Shown: positions 32,657 through 43,180, counted from the stretch's first letter. The stretch is 64,000 nucleotides of DNA from Sphaerulina vaccinii (GCA_022570795.1 JAKUDP010000006.1:620001-684000); one strand, 5' to 3'. The notes: generated from the sequence alone by a model not told the origin. Program-made: numbers and translations.

Positions 32657-33723
32657 ATGTCGGCTATCGTGAACATCACCATCACGGTGCCAGTCTCACT
32701 GAAGACAGCAGCAGCCATCCAGGTAAGCAGTAGTAAGCCAAAGGCAAGCCAATTTCCCGATGTCTCACTGAACTTGAGCCTGCTAAGGCGACAAGCTCGG
32801 AGACCGACCTGCTGAGAAACTTCTCGCGCCTTTTGGAGATACTCGCTTACCTTCTACCTACTACGTTTGCAGGACCCGGCCTCTACGACCACCGCCAGCC
32901 ACGAGCAGGCCATTTCTGACTTGTCGACAAGCGCCACGATCGCAGCTATCGAAGCAGTAGAAGCACTACCCTTCGTCATCTCGCAGAAGGAGACCACTAC
33001 TCCGAAGGTCGCTCCTTCAGACGACTCGATTTTCCAAGTCTTCGTGGTGAGCCTATACAGCGCTTCTTGGACCTTAGATGTACGAGCCACCATGACGATT
33101 ATGGACGTCAAACAGCAGCTACAGCAGAAGAGGGGCATACCGCATGAGGAACAGCTGCTCAAATGTGCAGGCCGAGAACTTGAGGATGAAGGTACATTGG
33201 CATCTTACACGATCAAAGATGGAGGTACGTCAAGTCATAGGTAAAGGCGTTTCCAGTCCCGAACACTTTACGAAGAACGAGCTCACTAGGACGTTAAATT
33301 TCAAGGCACAAGTTGCTGCGATCAGGCAGCGACGTCAAAGACACTTGCTAATTCGTTCACCCTTCGACATAGGCGTCCTTCACCTCTACCTAGCACATGG
33401 TGTGTTCACCCGCTTGCCACATGAGTCTCTACCAGAATACGAGTTCCAAGTAGTCATCAAGACTCTCGAAGGCAAAGTCGTCACGTGTGAGGCGAGATCG
33501 AAGATGAGTGTCGACGAATTGAAGAGCAGGATACAATTCAAAGAGGGCATTCCGCCGGACCAACAGCGCCTCATTTTCGCAGGGCAACAGCTTGAAGACG
33601 GCAGAAAACTGGAATACGTAAGTCGAGGCCGTCTCGCGCATGCTCGGCACTAACATCTTGATATAGTATCGCATCGGACATGGCTCCACAGTCCATGTGG
33701 TCTTGCGCTTGGTAGGAACTTGA
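32657..33723 (+). CDS. Protein with two tandem ubiquitin-like domains
   Basis: Exons 32657-32722, 32873-33224, 33373-33617 and 33667-33723 give 239 residues. The N-terminal 75 residues ([18 protein letters not shown]...) match the start of the next gene. UBL1 (about 76-150) has [20 protein letters not shown] and ELEDEGTL; the 148-base intron joins IKDG to [10 protein letters not shown], the usual last strand. UBL2 (about 163-239) is strikingly ubiquitin-like: [20 protein letters not shown] and ending VVLRLVGT. Relative to ubiquitin, Leu8, Ile44 and Val70 are kept, Lys48 becomes Gln, Lys63 becomes His, and the RGG tail becomes VGT with stop. So it should offer a ubiquitin-type surface but not be conjugated. 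Each intron is canonical, and the second and last sit at matching places in the two domains. Confidence 0.8.
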
Positions 33724-34027
33724 GATATGACAATGGGTGAGGTCTCTCCAATAAGGGAGGCGGAGGGGTTACTGTGGTCAGCGTGCCATAGTGAGAGCGT
33801 ACTGCCAGCGAATGTGGAAGGATACGCTAAAGGTACATGACCTGTGCATAGCCTAGGTCTTTCTCGAATGCTCGTGCCTTCACTTTCTGAGACACTGGCT
33901 GATGTATCGCAAGCGCGATATGGATATAGTCTAGTCTCAGCTAGCAAACATTGGTATAGGTATAGTCCTCGCCAATTGCTGTTCTTTGGTAGAAACAAAC
34001 GCAAGACTTCACCTTGTCCCACACATC
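33724..34027. other. Intergenic between ubiquitin-like paralogues
   Basis: 304 bases; nothing recognised. It serves as 3' UTR of one gene and promoter of the next. Confidence 0.4.
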
Positions 34028-34537
34028 ATGTCAAACATCGTAAAGGTCCTCGTCTGCGTAGAAGTCAGCGTCGAATCAGTCTCAGCGATCCAAGGCTTGC
34101 AATGGGACGATGACATTCCAGAGAAAGCAAAGGAAGAAGTAAAGTCAGCGGCCAAGAGAGCAACCATCAAGGCAATTCAAAGACTCCCACCAGACAGCGA
34201 AGCTCCACAACGAATCGCTCGACTGTCGAACCTAACCGCAGGCGAGCCTGTGCTCTCCTTGTTTGTGAGGCAGCTCTCAACTTTCGAGATTGTGAAACTT
34301 GAAGTCCGGCACAACAGCAAGATTAAAGAACTGAAGGACCTCATACAAGGGCTGGAAGGCATTACGCCTGATGCTCAGCGATTGATCGGGGCGGGCCGTC
34401 ATCTGGAGGATGAGAGGACTTTACAACAGGTGAGCAATTTTGTTGCCAGTTTCCGGAGCATCACTGACATGGACCTGTAGTGCAATGTAGGCGATGGGTC
34501 GACGATCTACCTAGTACTCAGACTTCGTGGTAGCTGA
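34028..34537 (+). CDS. Ubiquitin-like protein ending LRLRGS
   Basis: Exons 34028-34429 and 34481-34537 give 152 residues. The N-terminus (MSNIVKVLVCVEVSVESVS) is paralogous to that of the preceding gene, then comes a charged helix (IPEKAKEEVKSAAKRATIK). Residues about 78-152 are one ubiquitin-like domain: LFVRQLSTFEIVKLEV, IKELKDLIQGLEGITPDAQR, LIGAGRHLEDERTL, then STIYLVLRLRGS and stop. The tail differs from ubiquitin's LRLRGG only in the last residue (Gly76 to Ser). Leu8, Ile44 and Val70 counterparts are present; the Lys48 position is His. The intron lies in the same place (before the final strand) as in the neighbour. Known E1 chemistry needs the terminal Gly, so conjugation is unlikely without some unusual enzyme; binding is plausible. 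Confidence 0.8.
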
Positions 34538-34758
34538 ACAGAACGTTGGAGACGAGTCTTGCGAAGTAACAGCCTGTGCTCATTCGGTGAACACTGTCAA
34601 TCGCGAGTGTCGAGAGTGTGAAGCTAGAAATTTTCGATGCATGTTGCCTGAGGTCTTCTGTCGACACGTGTTGCGATTACCTTAGGAGATTTCTGGCTTT
34701 CATCAGCAGTCCACAACACACTTCACCTTTCCTATCTCACCGTTATAACCAATTCAAC

Positions 34759-35085
34759 ATGGACAATGCACATACCAGAACTCTGGCCGAAGGACTCCAG
34801 ATCTTACCTCAGGAACTGTTCGACAAGATCTATGACTACACATACCAACTTCCCGATGACACCGATATCATGGTAGACGAATCATACCGCCTTGCAAGCA
34901 TATTACAAAGCGACCTGAGCGTAGAAAGGCGAGTCGTGTATTTCACGATGAACCGTTTCCGGTTTCCGGCTTATTCTACGCAGAAGGTCTTCGACAAGTT
35001 CCAGGTGTTAGTCCCCAATCTGGGCGAGCAGAGTCTGTGTTTTGTGCAGTTCCTGGCCTGCGATGACCAGAGTCTCGCTCCATAG
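34759..35085 (+). CDS. Short F-box-like protein
   Basis: One exon, 108 residues from an ATG after TTCAAC. Residues about 14-30 read LQILPQELFDKIYDYTYQLP, the LPxELxxxIYxxT form seen at the start of many short Mycosphaerella-type F-box-like proteins, then SYRLASILQSDLSVERR, resembling the LLQVxRxxR helix of those proteins. No C-terminal domain. The protein ends naturally at TAG. The F-box reading is moderate: the second half of the motif is weak. It closes the run of five plus-strand ubiquitin-system-type genes. Confidence 0.55.
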   Translation: MDNAHTRTLAEGLQILPQELFDKIYDYTYQLPDDTDIMVDESYRLASILQSDLSVERRVVYFTMNRFRFPAYSTQKVFDKFQVLVPNLGEQSLCFVQFLACDDQSLAP

Positions 35086-35923
35086 AGCAGTACGCACGTA
35101 ACTGACACCATTGAATTTGTGACTACCGGTAGACGACTCGTTAGCAACGCATGGTGGATTGTTGAGAGACATATTACCCAGTCAGTCGCTCCACTTTTGC
35201 AATCCGCGAAGGCAGAGCCTTCTCGAAACCATTGACAAAACCTTCTGTGAATCAGGAGCTCTTGAAGCTGATGGGCGATGTCTGCTCGGCAGATGTCGTC
35301 GCGTGTGTCGCGTGTCCGGATGCACTGGAAGACCTGACCTGGTCAATGCAATTAAACACCTTTACTATAGCGCCAGGCCGCTGATCGGGCATGAGATTGC
35401 ATCGCAAGGGCTGCGACGGCACTCGCGCCCAGAAACGAGACGATACTCGGGGCCATCGGCGTGGTATAGAGCTCATACAGTTCGAGTGAAGGATTGTGCA
35501 GAATCGAAGAAGGATCTTGACATGTGAAACGGCAACGTGAAGTCAATGTCGGATGGAGGTAATGGAAACTAAGTTCGCCGCCTCCAACGCATGGTCGGCT
35601 AGCGTCCTTGACAGGGCTGGCCGAGTCAAGGAGTGGAACCAATCGCGACCTTTGCTGCAAGACACCTTCACCAATGCTTCGTGAGAGTTTACGCCTTCCA
35701 CGCTGTAGGCTCAAGGACACCCCGATAGTGCGCCCGCCCATGGTAAGGTGTAGCGACGAGGATATATAATTCATCCCTCCCCAACGGCGCCCACAGCTTC
35801 CGTTCCCGTAAAGCATTATTCGTTCGTATCCTACTCTCCTTCAGCTTCAACGACCTTCGAATCAGCCGCTTCTCACCTGTCAGATACTCATTCTATCACC
35901 GTAATACCCATCAGACCGCCAGC
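35086..35923. other. Intergenic; promoter of the CFEM gene
   Basis: About 840 bases. TATATAA at about 35763 lies 160 bases before the CFEM ATG. A 154-codon minus frame (35816-35352) begins with ATG but has no recognisable content. Confidence 0.4.
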
Positions 35924-36616
35924 ATGTACAAGTTCGCAGCAGTCGCGCTTTTCGCCAGCGCCGTTCTGGCTCAGATTCCGGGTCTTCCAGGTCCGTAGCA
36001 AGCCAGCAAGAGATGGATGTACCGGATATACCAGAGCTGACAGTTGACGCGTACAGACTGCGCTCAGTCGTGTGTGACAGACTATGGTGGATGCAACCAG
36101 ATCGATGTCAAGTGCATCTGTACAAACCAGCCTCTCCTCGAGAAGTTGTCGTGCTGTGTCTCGCAGCAATGCGATGCAAAGGGCACTGAAGGTCAGTAGC
36201 TTGAACGTGATGGCAAGGATACAGATGAGCTTCGGCAGTTGCTGACTCTGCTGCCCCCAGATGTGATCACATTCGCAGACACCCTCTGCGGATCTTACGG
36301 CGTGACCACCCTTCCAACTGCTGCCACATGCATCGCAACAGGCTCTGCATCCTCGACCACAGCAGCAGCTACTGGCACCGCAACCTCGATGTCGATGACA
36401 ATGACCTCCGGCGCCGCCAGCCTCTCCTCCGCACTCTCGTCCGCCGCATCTGCTGCCACCGGAACCACCGCGACAGGATCTATGACCACGGGTACGGCGG
36501 CTTCTGCTGCCACTACTGCCACTACTGCTTCCGCAGCAGCTGCTGCACCAACGAACATGGCCCAGAAGGTTCTTGGTCTTGGTCTTGGTGCTGCTGGTCT
36601 CCTCGCGGCATTGTAG
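35924..36616 (+). CDS. CFEM-domain GPI-anchored cell-surface protein
   Basis: Exons 35924-35990, 36057-36191 and 36261-36616 give 185 residues. Signal peptide MYKFAAVALFASAVLA with a cut before QIPGLP. The CFEM domain (about 22-85) has DCAQSC, GGC, the heme-type Asp in IDVKCIC, SCC, QQC and a last Cys in DTLCGSYG; nine Cys rather than eight because of the CC pair. Residues 95-165 are a Ser/Thr/Ala-rich stalk likely to be O-glycosylated. The C-terminus is hydrophobic (VLGLGLGAAGLLAAL), a GPI-anchor signal. CFEM proteins sit in the wall or are secreted, bind heme in Candida, and occur among plant-pathogen surface proteins. Intron 1 uses GTCCGT and intron 2 GTCAGT as donors. Confidence 0.88.
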
Positions 36617-37217
36617 AGGCAGATCGAAAGAGACGGTATATGTGGGGCAATATGTCGATCTCATGTGGTCTGGTATAGAAGAGCTTGAATCGTGGACGAT
36701 CTAGTGTTGATGTACTGCGAGATATGATACCTATTTGTGTGCAGAAATGCTAATGCTACATCCTCACCACGCGACTTCCCACGAGGTGAGGTCAAATGCG
36801 GCTCTTTCCTAAATGTGCCGCTCCTGCCTTTTGATTGCACAGGAACAGGAAACACTGAGAGGCACAGCCGTCTTTGCTTCTCAGCCTGCTGCTGCGCGGC
36901 TGCGCGGCGGCTCATAGTTGCAGCCAAAGCCCAACCCTCGCAGCCACGAACCAACAAGCCAAGAAACCCATGGATGACATAAGCACTATATAAGAAGAGG
37001 AAAGAGGCCTGCAGAGGATGAACCTTATGGACCATGAAATGGGAGGATTGGAAAGTATAACGAGTAAGCAGCGATGCCGGTATGCTTCTCGGGAGCATCT
37101 TCCTTGTGCTCTGCTGGCATGATCTTCAGTTGGGCAGAAGCGAGACTACTGACGAAGCAGCATCAGCAACGGCTGTCCACCAGCATGATCTGGGACCATA
37201 TCTGACTTACATACGCA
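36617..37217. other. Intergenic, no gene seen
   Basis: About 600 bases up to the MITE target site. A 145-codon minus frame (37098-36661) lacks an identifiable domain. A short GCTGCGCGGCTGCGCGGCGG direct repeat lies at about 36891-36910. Confidence 0.4.
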
Positions 37218-37220
37218 TAA

Positions 37221-37603
37221 GAGCCCGTCCGGTCGAAGAAAACGCAATAACTACGCACAGACGGAAACGAGGCGTAATCGCAATATTAACCCAAGCCTCA
37301 CTTCGACGCTAGAGGGGTGGCCCGTAGTTACGCGTCAGGCTCGCGCGGACTCCTGGTAGGGAGGAGAAGTCCACGAGCTGTCGTGGCGCACGCTATAAAG
37401 TCGATACGCAAAGGTGTCTACGTCTTTCTATAGGCTCTTTCTAGTCCGTGCTTCTTAGCGCTAAATAACACCTTTTTATCGACGCCTCGCTTCTGGACCC
37501 AGTCTAGATATTGCTTTTACCTACCGGACGCACCCCGAAATCCAAACCATAGCCACTTTGGACTTTGGGCGCACTAGCTGATATCCTGTGACCGGACGGG
37601 CTC
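37221..37603. mobile_element. PIF/Harbinger-type MITE with TAA target duplication
   Basis: The ends are a perfect 14-base inverted repeat, GAGCCCGTCCGGTC at 37221-37234 and its complement at 37590-37603. TAA flanks both sides (37218-37220 and 37604-37606), a three-base target duplication of the TWA type used by PIF/Harbinger and Tourist elements. The 383-base interior has no open frame and a GTCCGGT echo inside the right end (reverse strand, near 37523), as in subterminal transposase sites. It is non-autonomous. It ends 80 bases before the ATG of the next gene and so lies in its promoter. Confidence 0.8.
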
Positions 37604-37683
37604 TAACAAGGCTGAAGTACACAGTGATGAGCTGATCTCAAAAGTCCAGCGCATCGTCCCACACGTCTCACGGGACACTCACC

Positions 37684-38334
37684 ATGACCCAGCCAAACTC
37701 CGCCGCAGCACTCTTCGACGACATAGGCAAAGCCTACCAGGTAGCCTTCGACCATGTCCCAGGCCAACTACGCTCCTTAGACTGGGTGATCTCCAACCTA
37801 AACCCTGGCTCCAAAGTCCTCGACATCGGCTCCGGGACCGGACGCCCAGCATGTCAACTCCTCGTCGAAGCAGGATTCGACGTTACAGGCATAGATATCT
37901 CACCCGTTATGGTCCGCATTGCGCAAGAACAGGTTCCCAACGCGAGATTCGTGCAAGCCGACTGGCGAAAATGGCAACCCGACGAAGACTTTGATGCGAT
38001 TGTAGTGTACTTCAGCATTATAGCGGATGTTACACAGCAGGATATACGAGACTTCTTCAAACTGGTGTATGAGTGGCTGGCTGCTGGAGGGATCTTAGTA
38101 TTTGCTACTGTGCCTATTGCTGGCGAGAATGCGACTATCAAGTTCTTAGGCCGGAGTGTTGTGGTCTCTGGACTGGATGTTCAGAGGAACTTGAAAGCTA
38201 TCAAAGATGCGGGATTTGCGATTGAGAAGCATGAATGTGATAGCTTCAAGCCCAAGGGCGAGAAGTTAGGATTGTGTGATGATCCGGCTGCGGAAGAAGA
38301 GCCGCACTTGGTTGTGTATGCGAGGAAGGTGTGA
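37684..38334 (+). CDS. SAM-dependent methyltransferase (class I)
   Basis: Single exon, 216 residues. Motif I is VLDIGSGTGRPACQLL near residue 46, with GIDIS as the acidic loop and ARFVQADWRKW before motif II (FDAIVVYFSI). The C-terminal part carries the usual last strands, ending HLVVYARKV. This is the Methyltransf_25/UbiE-like fold with a helical N-terminus (AALFDDIGKAYQVAFDHVPG). Fungal members methylate small molecules; the substrate cannot be read here. There is no signal peptide. The promoter carries the MITE. The gene is tail to tail with the HExxH protein. Confidence 0.8.
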   Translation: MTQPNSAAALFDDIGKAYQVAFDHVPGQLRSLDWVISNLNPGSKVLDIGSGTGRPACQLLVEAGFDVTGIDISPVMVRIAQEQVPNARFVQADWRKWQPDEDFDAIVVYFSIIADVTQQDIRDFFKLVYEWLAAGGILVFATVPIAGENATIKFLGRSVVVSGLDVQRNLKAIKDAGFAIEKHECDSFKPKGEKLGLCDDPAAEEEPHLVVYARKV

Positions 38335-38587
38335 TTTCTTGGGGACTACGAGACTATGAGCAATGTGGTATGGATTCGAGCTAGACAGCTTGGTGGGCTC
38401 GTTTGAACTGGAAGGAATCTTCCCTGTGAGCATATGGGAAGAGAGGCTGACGAACGGGAAAGCAAGAACTCTTGCTATTCACTGTCGTCTCTGCGTTATG
38501 TCCTTAGAGCAAGCGCATCTCCAAGGTGATGGAATCACGCTGCCTCTGCGAAGAGTGCTCTACATTGGACTGGTCACGCTATCACTG

Positions 38588-39109
38588 TTACATTCCATCA
38601 CCCAACATGGCATTAATCGACGTGACATGCCTCTGAGCATTGACTTCACTGAACTCGCTCTCATAGTTCAGTCCATAAGGCCAGATGTGTCCGCCACCAC
38701 AATTGATGCGAGCATTCGGACCATCCCACATCTGCACCAATCTCGTTCCGTTTGGCCAATCATTTCTAGCACAGCGATCATTCCAAGCGGCGGTCTGTCC
38801 AATTCCAAGAGTATGGGCGATCTCATGTAGTGCAGTACGCTCAGTCATGAAACCGCGATTGGCTCCAAAACGAATGCCGCCATTGTAGTTGCCGTCTGCA
38901 GTGTAGACTCCGGTATTGTATGAGACGAAGAGAGTCTTATTGACATTAGGATATTGTTGCCAGCGACGAAGAGCTAAGTCCATGGCAGCTGTGATGCGTT
39001 TGTAGGCATCGACCTGGTCTGCAGTGGCTCTGCGAGAGCGAGCGATGGTATAAGTGATTGCTGCTGTTGCGATATTGGCGCAGACCAGTGCGAGGAGAAA
39101 GAAGCGCAT
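38588..39109 (-). CDS. Secreted zinc-metalloprotease-like protein (HExxH)
   Basis: Start at the ATG at 39109, 173 residues in one exon. Signal peptide MRFFLLALVCANIATAA. The zinc-binding helix HEIAHTLGIG occurs at about residue 113, in RTALHEIAHTLGIGQTA. The following WNDRC, WPNGTRLVQMWDGP and CGGGHIWPYGLNYESE segments are typical of a family of small fungal secreted proteins that share HExxH without the third metzincin His. Whether it is proteolytically active is uncertain. Two N-glycosylation sequons are visible (NKT, NGT). Likely extracellular. Confidence 0.75.
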   Translation of the reverse strand: MRFFLLALVCANIATAAITYTIARSRRATADQVDAYKRITAAMDLALRRWQQYPNVNKTLFVSYNTGVYTADGNYNGGIRFGANRGFMTERTALHEIAHTLGIGQTAAWNDRCARNDWPNGTRLVQMWDGPNARINCGGGHIWPYGLNYESEFSEVNAQRHVTSINAMLGDGM

Positions 39110-39515
39110 TGTGTTCGTTGTGTGGGCTGAGATCTTGTGCACTGTTGTTTCTGTCTTGGGCTGTGGAAGATGGACTTGGACAATCCGTTGAATTTGAGCT
39201 GCTAGACTCGACTTATACCGCTGAGTATGACTACCAAGTATTCGCTGACGGTTGAGCATCGTGCAGTTTGGACTCTTCCTCTAGATGCTAGGTACTGGCG
39301 ACATCACACCACACATGATTCGTGCAAAATGTTATTCCGTAGACCAAGGGCTTGCAACACAGTAGGGATCGACATTCAAAGCGCATAAGTGGACATGTCT
39401 CTGGCACATGTGCTTGGCAGTTTCTCATATGTTTCAGGAGCCCCAGTAAAGTCCTATTGACTCTGAGCAGCCAGTATGAAAGCCAAGATAGACAACTCGA
39501 TCTGCAGAAGAGATG
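39110..39515. other. Intergenic, no gene seen
   Basis: About 400 bases upstream of the HExxH gene and downstream of the DUF6604 gene; nothing recognised. Confidence 0.4.
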
Positions 39516-41910
39516 TCATACACTCCATCTCCGTTTCTTCGCGACCTCTGGCGTACTCACTTCCACCATGCTATTCTGTCTCAGGCGATCCTTCCTCGAT
39601 GTCTCCCCCGAACAGTCCGTATCGCTTGGCTTTGGACACTTCTTGAGCTTCGGCCGCAAAGCTTTCAGCATGTGGCCACTCGACTTGCTGTAAGCTTGCT
39701 TGGAGAACTTATCGCCATCCTTCTTGTAGATGTGTTCCAATACGTTCGCCATGCGAGGAATGATCAACCACTCGAAAGACCTGCCCCTGGTAGCTCTTGC
39801 CTCGGCCGCCTCAAGCAGGACGTGGTGGACTAGTCTGTAGGGATCTGTCATGCTCTTAGCACGATCTCCAGGGAAGTGATAACGTGCGCCAATGTAGAGT
39901 CTCATGTACATTTCCTGACAGAAGGACCAGAAACTGAGATAATCGAAATTGATGTGAGGCTCATCTTGGATGAGATGCGTCTTGATTGTGTTCAGAAGCT
40001 CGGCTGGCGTATATTTCTCGCCGTCTGAGCTCGTTCTCCCTTGGGCTTTTTGACGATCGCTGTCTGTCATGCTCGTAAGCACTGGTACGAGAAACTCGCC
40101 GCGTCTGGGAGCATGATTTCTGGCTTGCTTTTGGTACTGTGCCATTAGTCTGATGTATGGTGATGTGATCATCGGCACCAGATTTGAGTGTATTGCATGC
40201 TTCTGTGAAGGAAGGCTTGGGGTCTGATCGCGAGAGAATGCGGTGGCGGAGACTCCGAGCGCAAGTAAGAAGTGCTTGACATAGGTGAAGGGATCTTTGT
40301 CATTTGCCTTCATGACAAAACGCTGTACGGTTTCCTGTTGTGCGATGACGAATTCCATGTCAGGCCAGGGAGTGCTGATGAGACCATATCTTCGACAAGC
40401 GACGTAGAGGTGTGCTAATGATAGTATCACGCCAAGGTCACCGGCAGTGTTGATACTCAGTTCATGGAAGCACAGCTTTGTTAGCCATAGCATGCTTCCC
40501 GAAGTACAAGGTAGACCCAGTATGCTCTTGATCTGTTCTGGCGGCTCTTTGGAAGCTTCGGCTTCTTTATTGGGCGGATCAGCTTTCGCGTATAGCTGCT
40601 CGGTGGCGTGGGTGAACGACTGCATGGGCCGAGAGTTCTCCCAAGCATATCGAATGGCGTTGCCTTTATTTGTGAGAGCAGCTACGGCGGTGTCGCAATA
40701 TGCTGAGACGCTTTGTGTCTGATAACGCACCTCAGCCGAGAGAGCGTCAAAAACACACTGAGGGTGTGAGCCGATGATCTGAAAGATGTCGCTGTAGGTG
40801 TGAAAAGCCATAGTCAGCCACACAGGCAGGCCTTTCGACATACAATAGTCTGCAAGACCGTCAACAATCTCACTCCGCTTGAAGAGATATTGGTCCGAAT
40901 CTGTCTTGCGGTCCGTGATGCCCGATATGCAGAAGTCAAGCACGAAATCACCGATGTGCGCAGCGAAATCAAAATGACTCTCATGGATTACAACTTAGAC
41001 CCTTCCCGAAATCTCGACAGGCATCGCGAAGGTTGAGTAGCGGCTTGAGCTGATCGGCGTGTAAGAGGTCGAGACGACCAATGATGGATGCACTGATGCG
41101 CGAGAACTCTTTGAATAACATCTCTTTGACGCGTGTAGACTCTGGGCAGAGGGCATCGAACATGTCGTGCCAGTCTTGCAGAGCAGGTCTGCGTGCAGCA
41201 AATTCATTGTGAGCCAGTCGAACGAGCGTGAAACCAATCTCGAGGGTGTTGGATGCGACAAGAGCACTGACCTCTCCTCTGGCATATTCTTGCCAGGTTG
41301 AGACTATGAGCTTCTTGATATCATTAAGGTCCTGCAGGAAGCACCACAATTCGAAGTACGAGTCATCCAGCTCTTCTCCTGGATCTGCGTCAATCAACTC
41401 GGCAGAAGAGTCTTGTATAGCTTGTGCTGGTGCAAGACCTAAAGGCGACTCGGATGGCTCTTCGATGGGTAGACTCTTGAAGTCCGCGGGAGTCTTCGAC
41501 GGTAGTCTCTTGTTCTTCTTGCTTCGAGTATGGCGCTTTTGTCTACGCCGTTCAACGTACAACAGAGGTTGAAGGAGATTTCGAATGTCCTGGAGGACGT
41601 TCAGGAAGTTTCGGTGCGAGATGTGGCCACCGGTGTCACCTCCAAGGGACTCATGCCAGGAAGCAAACTTCGTGCGCGCATTGATGACCTTCGATAGCAG
41701 TTCCAGGACGAAGACTGGGACTGGAATGGCCTTGACAACGACTGCCGTTGCTAACTCGAGCAGGACTCTGACAGGAAGATATGAGTCGCTCGAAAGCCCG
41801 TGGCCAACGACGTGGCGAGTGGCATCCACAAGCCAATGGGACACCTTGCGCTGATCTCGTTTGTACTGAAGATAGCTGCCAGTCTCCGCTTTCTGCTCTT
41901 GCGGAGGCAT
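39516..41910 (-). CDS. DUF6604-type protein with an apparent frame break
   Basis: Two abutting frames, 41910-40981 and about 40993-39516, make a protein of about 797 residues. The N-terminus (SYLQYKRDQRKVSHWLVDAT ... PVPVFVLELLSKVINARTKF) matches the DUF6604 domain found at the start of many fungal proteins of unknown function; a basic segment RRRQKRHTRSKKNKR follows. The first frame runs into ...GKGLSCNP then TGA; one base less in CTAAG (40994-40998) would give GKGLVVIHESHFDFAAHIG, continuous with the second frame. An alternative is a 90-base intron with an unusual GTCGTC donor at about 41081 that joins in frame but removes 27 residues. The C-terminus is helical with no known domain and a basic end (KKCPKPSD ... 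KKRRWSV). Confidence 0.65.
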
Positions 41911-42928
41911 ATCGCTGTTACCGTGGTACCTGAATTGCTAGGTCTGCAAAGCTGTCGCAATGGCGAGGCGAAGTAACGAGAGGCTGGTGAGGTGTAAAGC
42001 CGGTGCTTTTTCGCTTGTTTCGGCTTCAACGTTGCATGCATCGAACTTTCATCCGGCGAGGAAGGAAGTTTATGCTCGAAGGCTCGTCGTTTGCAGCAGT
42101 GCTGATGGTGCAAACCTGGACAAAGAGGAGACCCACATATGCACCGCGGACACTGGCAGCTGTTTCTGTGTGCATCCCAGCATAATGCGTATCGTCAGGT
42201 TGCACAATTGCGGACAAGTGCATCTGTATCGTTTCAAGCCTCTTCAAGCTCACTCCGGCCACGAGATTCGAGATCTGAGGTCTACATACGAACTTCACAT
42301 GTGAAGATGTGGATACTGAGCGTTGAGCGGCAACCAGGGAGTGCGTTTCGTAGCTTTAGCTTTCTCGCATTGACAGCTGGAGTAGTGAGTCAAGCGTCTG
42401 ATGCGCATCTTATGGTGCTGAGAGTAGCAGGCGGCGCAGGAGAACCATAGTATGGAGTTGTAATGTGCCAGCCTGAGTGTCTGACTTGCTGCGATCGCGC
42501 ACAAGCCCTCTGCTGATCTAAAGCATTGACCATAAGTCCACCATAAATCCCCAATCAAGCCATAGCCACCTCTACAACCATGTTTCCATGACTGCAGACC
42601 CAAGCAGTACATTGTGCTCACCTGAACAAGTGAGGACAGAGACTTTGCACTGCCCTAGCCGGGGGCTATAAGAAGCCATCATTTTCCTGTTCTCTTCCTC
42701 TTCCTTTCTCTCCACACCATTCTCTTTTCATGCCCCAAAGGCCAAGCACGACCGATCGATCGATGACCTGGACGGGGCTTTGAGCGGCCGTCGACAGTAA
42801 CCTCACTGCTGGTCTCACGGCTGGCGAAGGCAAGTAACATCAAACCACCTCACTGTCCAGACTCCTACTAACTGCCAAACAAGTACGTCGTCGTCGTTGT
42901 CATCTGCTAATCGTCAAAGAGGTCTCCT

Positions 42929-43180
42929 ATCGTCGTCGTCGGACTGGAACTGGATCTGGATCTGGCCGATCGTCGTCGTCGGACTGGACATGGACTGGAG
43001 CTGGCTATCGTCGTCGTCGGACTGGTACTGGATCTAGAGCTGGCCATCGTCGTCGGACTGGATCGGACATGCACCTGGAGCTGGAGCTAGAGCTTGCCTA
43101 TCGTCGCCAACTAGACATGGACTAGAGCTGGCCATCGTCGTTGTCGTAGGACTGGATGTGGACCTGGAGCTGGCCCATCG
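42929..43180. repeat. Imperfect minisatellite, unit about 36-45 bases
   Basis: Six or so copies of a unit of the form ATCGTCGTCGTCGGACTGG, then ACTGGATCTGGAGCTGGC-like, starting near 42929, 42969, 43006, 43045, 43099 and 43133. Copies differ by short changes and one unit lacks a CGT. The unit couples a CGT trinucleotide run with a CTGGA hexamer-like run. Confidence 0.75.

Noticed and set aside
35888..36664. 258-residue Cys/Gly/Ser-rich minus frame opposite the CFEM gene
   Set aside because: Antisense of a Ser/Thr/Ala-rich stalk, crossing the CFEM exons and introns; not a gene.
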